A DNA stretch of 21,279 bases from JADLEX01 sp964586775 (GTDB taxonomy: Bacteria; Lernaellota; Lernaellaia; JACKCT01): positions 1 to 21,279 of the forward strand of contig CAZPJD010000297.1 of NCBI GenBank assembly GCA_964586775.1, read 5' to 3'. The first letter of the stretch is position 1; each line of letters starts with the position of its first letter. The notes beneath the pieces were generated by a model. It ran no database searches and had not been told where the DNA came from. It saw only the letters and a program-made list of their open reading frames with translations. The position numbers and the translations under genes are program-made. Below are positions 16,093 to 21,279 of this stretch, in pieces.

Positions 16093-17070
16093 ATGCGTCG
16101 CACAGGCCAAGGACGGGCCGGCTTTACGATCATCGAGTTGATGGTCGTGATCGGTGTTCTCAGCATTCTCTCCGCCATCATGATTCCGCGAATGCTCCGC
16201 GTCCGATCGGCGGCCGACTTGGCCGTCGTGCTCGATCAGATGAAGGACGTGCAGTCCATCGCCACGATCCACTACGCCGAGACCGCGATGACACCGACGA
16301 TCGAGCAGATCGACGCCATCTACACGCGAAATGGCCACGACTCGCTGCTCGGCCGTTACGCGGTCGTTCCGGTCGCCGGCCAGGGCGGATCTGCCCCGAT
16401 GAAGATGGCCGATGCCGGCGAAGGCGGCTACGAGCCGCAGCGCTACGTGATCTGCAGCCTGATGGAGATCAAGGGCTATTCGTACGTGTACGGGCTCGAC
16501 GACAACCCGCCGATGGTGGCCGCGCTCGGCGCGGACCCGGTCGGCTCGAGCGTATGCGGTTCGGGGACGTCGTCCAACGGATCTCCCGCGTCCCCGCCCG
16601 ATGACAGCGGCTCGCCCTCGACGCCTCCCGACGACAACGGTTCTCCGTCGGCCCCGCCCGACGACAGCGGCTCGCCTTCGACGCCTCCCGACGACAGTGG
16701 CTCGCCCTCGACTCCTCCCGATGACAACGGGAACGGCAACGGCGAACCGTCAACGCCGCCCGACGACGACGGGAACGGTAACGGCAACGGGAACGGCAAC
16801 GGGACGCCGAGCGACCCGAGTTCCGGCGACGACGACGATGACGACGGGCATGGTCACCACGGCGACGACGACGATGACGACGGGCACGGCCACAAGGGCG
16901 ATGACGACGGCGACTGCGACCTCGACAAGGCGTGCCCGCCGAACAAGCACTGGAAGAACCACGGCGACTACGCGAGTTGCATCGCGCACGCCAAGAAGGA
17001 ATGCGAGGAGAAGGTGAACCACGGGTCGAAGCACAAAGACGACGAAGGCTGCCAGGGGGGCCATCACTAG
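16093..17070 (+). CDS. Type IV pilin-like / pseudopilin protein with repeat stalk and Asp/His-rich tail
   Basis: The ATG at 16093 (AAGGGGG 7 nt upstream) gives 325 aa. The N-terminus is a class III prepilin signal: a short basic leader MRRTGQGRAG, cleavage before F11, the conserved E at +5 (FTIIELM) and a hydrophobic helix to about residue 32. A small globular part follows to about 160, with C121 and C155. Then come five 10-residue repeats of the GSPSTPPDDS type (163-212), a degenerate sixth, a Gly-Asn run (about 227-237), two copies of GDDDDDDGHGHH/K (245-268), and a C-terminal module with C275, C281, C296, C304 and C320 and the motif HWKNHGDYASC. It is likely exported and placed in a pilus or type II secretion-like structure at the surface. 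The exact role is unknown; the acidic/His block suggests metal binding. Confidence 0.85.
   Translation: MRRTGQGRAGFTIIELMVVIGVLSILSAIMIPRMLRVRSAADLAVVLDQMKDVQSIATIHYAETAMTPTIEQIDAIYTRNGHDSLLGRYAVVPVAGQGGSAPMKMADAGEGGYEPQRYVICSLMEIKGYSYVYGLDDNPPMVAALGADPVGSSVCGSGTSSNGSPASPPDDSGSPSTPPDDNGSPSAPPDDSGSPSTPPDDSGSPSTPPDDNGNGNGEPSTPPDDDGNGNGNGNGNGTPSDPSSGDDDDDDGHGHHGDDDDDDGHGHKGDDDGDCDLDKACPPNKHWKNHGDYASCIAHAKKECEEKVNHGSKHKDDEGCQGGHH
16579..16728 (+). repeat. Five tandem 30-bp repeats in the pilin-like gene
   Basis: Five in-frame 30-nt units encode GSP(A/S)(S/T/A)PPDD(S/N). The third-position changes between units show they are diverged copies rather than an assembly artefact. A sixth imperfect unit is merged with a Gly-Asn stretch at 16729-16770. 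Such Pro/Ser/Asp repeats usually form an extended linker. Confidence 0.9.
16825..16896 (+). repeat. Two tandem 36-bp Asp/His-rich repeats
   Basis: Two adjacent 36-nt copies (16825-16860, 16861-16896) encode GDDDDDDGHGH followed by H or K. They differ at only a few positions, mostly silent, so the duplication is recent or constrained. The block is highly acidic with interspersed histidines. Confidence 0.88.
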
Positions 17071-17096
17071 ATCGCGACACGAACTTCGAATCGACC

Positions 17097-17129
17097 TCCG
17101 GCGGCGCAAGCCGCCGGATTCATTTTTTC
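17097..17129 (+). terminator. Intrinsic terminator of the pilin-like gene
   Basis: A perfect 9-bp GC-rich stem (17097-17105 with 17110-17118) closed by a GCAA tetraloop is followed by TTCATTTTTTC. It lies 26 nt after the pilin-like stop and overlaps the end of the convergent SGNH hydrolase gene. The T-run exists only in the plus direction, so it should stop plus-strand transcription. Confidence 0.88.
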
Positions 17130-18421
17130 AGGACGCGCTCGGCGACCTCGGCCAGTCGATCCGCGATGAGGGCGTGCCCCGCCTCGTTCGGGTGGATCGG
17201 ATCGCGCTGGAGCGTGCGAAAGTACTCCACGCCCGGCGCACCCGCGAACGACGCCGCGATATCGATGAAACGCACCTGCTCCTCGCTCGCGATCCGCCCC
17301 ATCTCGACGTTGTAGGCCCGCGCGTCGCGGCCGCAGCGGCGCGCCTCGCAGTCCATGGTTTCGTCGAAAGCCGCATCGGCGCCGCGCGCGTCGCCGGTAT
17401 GGCGCGCGATGACGCCGCGGTGATACGCGACCTCGCAATTCGTGGGATCGAGCTCGGCCGCGGCGTCGAGGTCACGCTTCGCGTCGTCGAATCGACCTTC
17501 GCCGATCGCACGTTCGGCGGCGGCGACGCGCTCGGCGGCCGAGGTCGCGGCCTCGGGCGCGACGTCCGGCGCGACGGGCAGGTTCACCTTCATCGCGAGG
17601 AAGATCGGCGTGATGGAATTCGCGCGGCAGATCCGCGCGATCGCGACGAGGTTTGCGCGGTAATCCGCGAGATCGACGCGCAGGCGTTGCGGTCGGTAGA
17701 ACGCCATCGGCTTGCCGTCCGTCGTCTCGCCGCGATAGGCGACCTGGCGAAACGCCCGCGTGAAGACCTGAAAGAAGCGGCTTCGATCGAGCAGGTTCTC
17801 GGCGGTCGTGAGCGCGGAGCCGGCCGGAACCACGGCGCGGTCGGGGCCGCCGTCGTTGTAATAGAATCGGTATTTGTCGATGTCGTTGATGACGAAGGGC
17901 ACGCTCACGATATCGGGCTTTTGGGCGAGCACCTCGCGCTCCAGCAAAAGTCGTCCCTGATGCGACGAAAACCCGATCATGCCCGCGTTGACGACCTCGA
18001 CGCCGCGGCCGAGCCGAGCCGCGAGTTTCTTCTCGACCAGCGCCGGATAAGCATCCTCCCAACGCACTCCCCATCCAAACGTGGGCGATTCGCCGAGGCA
18101 CACGATGCGCGGCGCATCCGGACGGCGTTCGCCGACGGGGGCGGGATGCTCGGCCGAAACGCGGAAGCCGCGCCCGTCGGTGCGGACGGGCACGCCCGCG
18201 AAATCGGTGCGCAGATTCGATTGGTTTCGCCACATGAGCGCCGGATCGCGCTCGATGATCGACCACACGCGGTCGAGCTCGCCGACGGGCACGAGCGCAC
18301 GGGCGACGAACTCGGCGGATGCGAGGATGGCGAGAGAGAAGACGAGGGCGAACACCCGTGCGAACGCCGGGCGGACCATGGCGCGGGCGATGCGGTCGCG
18401 GATGGGGACGGGTCGGGTCAT
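17120..18421 (-). CDS. Membrane-anchored SGNH/GDSL-type hydrolase with TPR-like insert
   Basis: A 433-aa protein with an N-terminal membrane helix at about 22-40 that places the rest in the periplasm. SGNH blocks are complete: nucleophile S112 in VCLGESPTFGWG, G147 in NAGMIG, N179 in FVINDID, and D407/H410 in RDPIHPNEAGH. A segment at about 295-360 reads as tetratricopeptide-like helices (AERAIGEGRFDDAKRDLDAA, then VAYHRGVIARHTGD) between the core blocks. Such enzymes often remove or transfer acyl groups on glycans or lipids; the substrate here is unknown. It begins 46 nt after the PP-loop gene and is probably the last gene of that operon. No strong ribosome-binding site is seen; an in-frame ATG at 18379 is possible. 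Confidence 0.85.
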   Translation of the reverse strand: MTRPVPIRDRIARAMVRPAFARVFALVFSLAILASAEFVARALVPVGELDRVWSIIERDPALMWRNQSNLRTDFAGVPVRTDGRGFRVSAEHPAPVGERRPDAPRIVCLGESPTFGWGVRWEDAYPALVEKKLAARLGRGVEVVNAGMIGFSSHQGRLLLEREVLAQKPDIVSVPFVINDIDKYRFYYNDGGPDRAVVPAGSALTTAENLLDRSRFFQVFTRAFRQVAYRGETTDGKPMAFYRPQRLRVDLADYRANLVAIARICRANSITPIFLAMKVNLPVAPDVAPEAATSAAERVAAAERAIGEGRFDDAKRDLDAAAELDPTNCEVAYHRGVIARHTGDARGADAAFDETMDCEARRCGRDARAYNVEMGRIASEEQVRFIDIAASFAGAPGVEYFRTLQRDPIHPNEAGHALIADRLAEVAERVLKK

Positions 18422-18467
18422 CGCACGGGGGCGGATTTCGGGGAGCGCGGCGAGAGCCGAACGGGCG

Positions 18468-19310
18468 TCACGCCTCGATGAGTCGCGCCAATCGGCTTCG
18501 CTGCCGGTCCTTCACGTATTCCGCCACTTCCTCCTCGAACATCACGCGCTTCTCGCCGAAAAATTTCGCGAGCATCTCTTTGTAGCGGTCCATGCCGTGT
18601 TTGGGAATGTAGTACGAAAGCGCGAAGACGTTGAGCAGCGCGAACTGGAAGCAACGGGGCTGGACCTTGCGGTCGATTTTTTCGCCTTTGATGTTCTCCT
18701 CCTCGAAAAACCCGTGGTCCTGGAGAATCTTGCCGGTCGTCACCGTCTCGCCCGTCGGTTTGGGCGCGTTCGATTTCGGCCGCCGGGCGAGGTTTTGCAG
18801 GCACATCTTGTGGTACCAGTCGATGTTGTCGGGGAAGTCGAGCTCGAAAACCGGGTTCGTATATTCGACGCCGAAGCGCGCGTACATCCGGTGCAGCTCG
18901 GCGATCACCTCACGCATCTGCGCCGGAAAGTGCGACATGTTGTGGTTCGCGCCGTCGATCATGTGCGTGATGCCGTGGTCGATGCAGTAGATCAGCGTGC
19001 GCAGGTGCATCGTGAACTTGCAAAGCCCGCACGTCGTCAGGTTGAAGAACCCGTAGCGACGCACGAAATGCGCATAGCGCGAGTAGCTCACCTCGCGCAG
19101 CAGGCGGTCGATGTCGTAGTAGCGATGGACGAACTTGTCCTCGCCGAACAGCTCCGAGAGCTTGGGGACGTTGTGGTGGCTGTTTTCGACCTGTGTGATG
19201 CCGCGGTGCTTGTAGGTGAGCAGGTGGACCTCGTCGAAGTCCCGCGCGACGCGGATCACCGCCGCCGTCGAGTCCGTGCCCCCCGAATACATGACGGCGA
19301 GCTTTTTCAA
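18468..19310 (-). CDS. PP-loop ATP pyrophosphatase-type protein with conserved cysteines
   Basis: A 280-aa protein starting with KKLAVMYSGGTDSTAAVI, the SGGxDS PP-loop of N-type ATP pyrophosphatases that adenylate a substrate. CGLC follows (C94, C97), then a basic helix and DGANHNM, and a further cysteine at C220 (QPRCFQF). This CxxC-plus-distant-Cys layout recalls TtcA/TtuA-like enzymes that bind a [4Fe-4S] cluster, but overall similarity to a named family was not recognised. N-acetyl sugar amidotransferase-like or other adenylating roles are alternatives. The TTG start at 19310 is chosen because it overlaps the stop of the preceding small gene by 4 nt (TTGA) and places the PP-loop at the N-terminus, as usual. 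An ATG at 19292 would cut the first strand. Confidence 0.8.
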   Translation of the reverse strand: MKKLAVMYSGGTDSTAAVIRVARDFDEVHLLTYKHRGITQVENSHHNVPKLSELFGEDKFVHRYYDIDRLLREVSYSRYAHFVRRYGFFNLTTCGLCKFTMHLRTLIYCIDHGITHMIDGANHNMSHFPAQMREVIAELHRMYARFGVEYTNPVFELDFPDNIDWYHKMCLQNLARRPKSNAPKPTGETVTTGKILQDHGFFEEENIKGEKIDRKVQPRCFQFALLNVFALSYYIPKHGMDRYKEMLAKFFGEKRVMFEEEVAEYVKDRQRSRLARLIEA

Positions 19311-19483
19311 GACGCCACGCTCTTTTTGGGCTGAAGGTTCTTCACGATCGTGCGTACCAGATACGTGGTGAAGCCGTAGATCGCCTGCGAACAGTACGCG
19401 AGCAGGCTGCCGAACCACACGCGCACGCGCCACGGCATCAGCATCGCCAGCGAGCAGTAGATGATCGCCATCACGCGTCTCAC
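19307..19483 (-). CDS. 58-aa membrane miniprotein coupled between radical SAM and PP-loop genes
   Basis: A GTG at 19483 opens a 58-codon frame ending TGA at 19307. GGGAGG sits 4 nt upstream. The start overlaps the radical SAM stop (GTGA, 19480-19483) and the stop overlaps the next gene's TTG (TTGA, 19307-19310), so it is stitched to both neighbours. The peptide has a hydrophobic first half (MAIIYCSLAMLMPW), a second moderately hydrophobic stretch (VWFGSLLAYCSQAIYGFTTY) and a basic tail, consistent with one or two membrane helices. Two cysteines are present (C10, C31). No family was recognised. Confidence 0.78.
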   Translation of the reverse strand: MRRVMAIIYCSLAMLMPWRVRVWFGSLLAYCSQAIYGFTTYLVRTIVKNLQPKKSVAS

Positions 19484-20994
19484 GAGACCTCCCTTTTCGG
19501 CGCGGCCAGGCTCGTCAGGATCATGCCCTGCAAAACTAGCGCAAACACCGCCAGCAGGTTCGACAAAAACGCCCGTTTGTTGTGGGCTTTGCGAAATCCC
19601 CGCCAGAGCCGTCCGATTCTGAGATAGAACTTACGCTGCGCGAGAAGGATCAGCTCGTTCAGTTCCCGCGCGCCGAGCAACCCGTAGGAGCGATCGACCG
19701 AGAAAAAATGGTGCTGCGTGAAATCGTCGAGGCTGCCCGGCGCGGCCTTCTTCGATTCAGCGTTCGGGGCGCCGCCGACGCCGCCGTCGTGCGAGAGGGC
19801 GTCGAAGAACCCGCTGCCCGGATACGGCGTCGCCTTGAAAAAATATGCGACATCGAGGGGCGAGGCGGCGGCTTTTTCGATCGTGTCGAGCGCGTCCTCG
19901 CGGGTCTGCGTGGGAAATCCGAACATGAAATACGCGCCGGTGATGATGCCCGACTCCGACGTCCACCGGATTGCGTCGAGCGCCTTTTCGATGTCGAGGT
20001 GCTTCTTCGTTTCCTTTTGCAGGCGCGGCGAAAAACTCTCGAAGCCGAACTGCACGCGGTACGTGCCCGCCGCGCGCAGCAGGCCGACCAGTTCCTTCGT
20101 CATGATGTCGGGGCGAAGCCCGTTGGGAAACGCCAGCGAGAATTTGCGCCCCGAGTCGATGATGAGACGGCACACCGTTGATGCGCGTTCCACGTCGAGG
20201 TTGAAGATGTCGTCGAGAAAATGAAACTCGCGGATGCCGAACTCGTCGGCGAGCCGCGTCATCTCGGCGAAGACGTTTTGCGCCGAACGCATCCGGGTGC
20301 GTTTGCCGAAGATGCTGTGGCAAAACGAGCAGTGGTAAGGGCAGCCGCGCGATGACACGATCGGCGCGCAGGCCTCCTCGCGCGGGGTGCCGTTCCAGTT
20401 CGGAAACTTCGCGTATTCGCGCAGCGCCACGTGGCGCCAAGCGGGGAACGGCAGGTCGTCGAGGTCGGGCTCCATCTCGCGATGCGAAGGTCCGACGACG
20501 TGGCCGTCCCGGCGCGAGGCGACGCCGGGCACGCGGGCGATTCGTTCCGCGTCGCGTCCGGCCTCGAGCAGCTCCACGATGGTCCGTTCCGATTCGCCCA
20601 CCGAGGCGAGATCGATATTCGGATCGCGCAGCAGCGACTCCCACGCGATGGTGGCGTGAGGCCCGCCGGCAACGACGATCGGCGACGGCGCGAGTTCCTT
20701 AGCGGCGCGGGCGTACCAGCGCATCCGCTCGATCTCGCAGCTCATGCCCGAGAGGCCGACCCACGAGGGCTGGAATTCCGAAATGACCCGTTTCGCCTCG
20801 TCCGCGTTCACGAGACCCGAATCGATCACCCGAACGTCCACGTCCGCGCCGAATCGTTGCTCGATGGCGGATGCGAGATACAAAAGCCCGATGGGCGGCG
20901 TGGGCCCGCCGCCTTTCAGCGGTTCGTAGGTGCGCACGAAGAGCACCCGCTCGGGGGCGTTTCGCGTGCGCGGATCGAAAACCGCCTGAACCAC
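19480..20994 (-). CDS. Radical SAM protein with N-terminal B12-binding-like domain
   Basis: 504 aa from a GTG at 20994, chosen because GGAGG lies 4 nt upstream, just after the stop of the preceding gene; the longer open frame to 21108 overlaps that gene and reads as a shadow. The N-terminal part (about residues 15-160) resembles the cobalamin-binding Rossmann fold of this superfamily (GPTPPIGLLYLASAIE, DVRVIDSG, VGLSGMS, IVVAGGPHAT), but no DxHxxG cobalamin-ligand motif is seen. The radical SAM CxxxCxxC is C218, C222, C225 (SRGCPYHCSFCHS), followed by FHFLDDIFNLD and VQFGFESFSPRLQ typical of the TIM barrel. A C-terminal basic stretch and hydrophobic helix (LLAVFALVLQGMILTSLA) suggest membrane association. 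Cofactor use and substrate are unknown. Confidence 0.88.
   Translation of the reverse strand: MVQAVFDPRTRNAPERVLFVRTYEPLKGGGPTPPIGLLYLASAIEQRFGADVDVRVIDSGLVNADEAKRVISEFQPSWVGLSGMSCEIERMRWYARAAKELAPSPIVVAGGPHATIAWESLLRDPNIDLASVGESERTIVELLEAGRDAERIARVPGVASRRDGHVVGPSHREMEPDLDDLPFPAWRHVALREYAKFPNWNGTPREEACAPIVSSRGCPYHCSFCHSIFGKRTRMRSAQNVFAEMTRLADEFGIREFHFLDDIFNLDVERASTVCRLIIDSGRKFSLAFPNGLRPDIMTKELVGLLRAAGTYRVQFGFESFSPRLQKETKKHLDIEKALDAIRWTSESGIITGAYFMFGFPTQTREDALDTIEKAAASPLDVAYFFKATPYPGSGFFDALSHDGGVGGAPNAESKKAAPGSLDDFTQHHFFSVDRSYGLLGARELNELILLAQRKFYLRIGRLWRGFRKAHNKRAFLSNLLAVFALVLQGMILTSLAAPKREVS
19488..19493 (-). promoter_or_regulatory. Ribosome-binding site of the 58-aa gene
   Basis: GGGAGG lies 4 nt before the GTG at 19483, inside the last codons of the radical SAM gene. 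It decides the start of a gene otherwise easily missed for its size. Confidence 0.75.
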
Positions 20995-20998
20995 ACGG

Positions 20999-21003
20999 CC
21001 TCC
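20999..21003 (-). promoter_or_regulatory. Ribosome-binding site fixing the radical SAM start
   Basis: GGAGG lies between the DUF5989-like stop (21006) and the GTG at 20994, with a 4-nt spacer. It supports the shorter start over the overlapping upstream one. Confidence 0.65.
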
Positions 21004-21005
21004 GC

Positions 21006-21239
21006 TCAGAACAGGGCGTAGATCGCCGGAAGGATCGACGCGTTGCCCGTCAGACTCACGAACATCGACAGAATCGTGAGCACGAAAAGCAGCGGCAGCA
21101 GCCACCACTTCTTGTTCTCCCGGATCATCAGGAAGAGGAACAGCAAAAGCTCCCGGTTCGACGTGAACTTCGGCAGCTCGCGCCCGTCCGCGCCGGTCGG
21201 CGCTGTCGTGTCGGGTTTCGTCTCGGTTTCGTCACTCAT
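21006..21239 (-). CDS. DUF5989-like small membrane protein
   Basis: A 77-aa protein with a hydrophilic N-terminus, a short hydrophobic stretch (LLLFLFLMI), the charged-aromatic motif ENKKWWLLPLLF, one clear membrane helix (about 47-64), and the ending ASILPAIYALF. The KKWWLLP plus terminal I/PxIYxLF pattern matches the DUF5989 family as remembered; these proteins are often found beside carbamoyltransferase, SxtJ-like and SGNH hydrolase genes. Function is unknown. AAGGAG lies about 8 nt before the ATG, and the radical SAM gene begins 11 nt after its stop. Confidence 0.78.
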   Translation of the reverse strand: MSDETETKPDTTAPTGADGRELPKFTSNRELLLFLFLMIRENKKWWLLPLLFVLTILSMFVSLTGNASILPAIYALF

Positions 21240-21279
21240 GTCCGGGTCTCCTTGCCAACGCGTCGGCCACGGCCTCGGC
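21232..21279 (-). CDS. 3' end of an upstream gene, partial
   Basis: A minus-strand frame enters from the right edge and encodes 15 residues (AEAVADALARRPGHE) before TGA at 21232. It overlaps the DUF5989-like start by 8 nt. A second frame also ends here, with TGA at 21236 and an ATGA overlap, so which one is coding is uncertain. The overlap suggests the operon continues upstream. Confidence 0.4.
   Translation of the reverse strand, partial: AEAVADALARRPGHE

Noticed and set aside
17174..19334. Plus-strand frames of over 400 codons opposite the SGNH hydrolase and PP-loop gene
   Set aside because: Charged, low-information translations without motifs; the minus strand carries intact SGNH and PP-loop signatures and coupled starts.
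1..21279. CRISPR arrays, tRNA/rRNA genes, insertion sequences
   Set aside because: No regularly spaced direct repeats, cloverleaf-like segments, transposase frames or terminal inverted repeats were seen; the only tandem repeats are the coding ones in the pilin-like gene.

Overview
The window looks like chromosomal DNA from a GC-rich Gram-negative bacterium. A complete 14-subunit NADH:quinone oxidoreductase (complex I), a type IV pilin-like protein behind a sigma-54-type promoter, and an envelope-type gene cluster suggest a deltaproteobacterial-grade lineage (Myxococcota, Desulfobacterota or an uncultured relative). This placement is inference from gene style; no marker gene fixes the taxon.

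Layout. (1) 1-1445, minus strand: a type IV toxin-antitoxin pair, AbiEi antitoxin then AbiEii nucleotidyltransferase toxin, sharing a 4-nt GTGA overlap. The toxin runs off the left edge. (2) 1573-15779, minus strand: an uninterrupted nuoABCDEFGHIJKLMN operon in canonical order. Gaps are short or overlapping except for a 101-nt nuoI-nuoJ spacer that holds a perfect hairpin. A sigma-70-like promoter (TTGACA-N17-TAGTCT) with a 7-bp inverted repeat at the predicted transcription start precedes nuoA. (3) 16043-17129, plus strand: a pseudopilin-like gene behind a near-consensus -24/-12 (RpoN) promoter and ahead of a strong GCAA-tetraloop terminator. The protein ends in a repeat stalk, an Asp/His-rich block and a Cys-containing module. 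(4) 17120-21279, minus strand: a tightly coupled cluster of a DUF5989-like small membrane protein, a B12-domain/radical SAM protein, a 58-aa membrane miniprotein, a PP-loop ATPase with a TtcA-like cysteine layout, and a membrane-anchored SGNH hydrolase with a TPR-like insert. A further ORF enters from the right edge.

How they work together. The nuo genes encode all peripheral (BCDEFGI) and membrane (AHJKLMN) subunits of a proton-pumping complex I, with the expected FMN, Fe-S, quinone-site and antiporter residues in place. Its departures from the usual form are a compact 535-aa NuoG that keeps the N7 cluster cysteines and a NuoH with about 90 extra residues. The right-hand cluster is the best candidate for an undescribed system: start/stop overlaps tie a radical SAM enzyme, a 58-aa membrane protein and a PP-loop ATPase into one translational unit, next to an SGNH hydrolase. 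A plausible role is assembly or modification of an envelope-associated molecule, but the substrate cannot be read from sequence. The pilin-like gene is a separate convergent unit.
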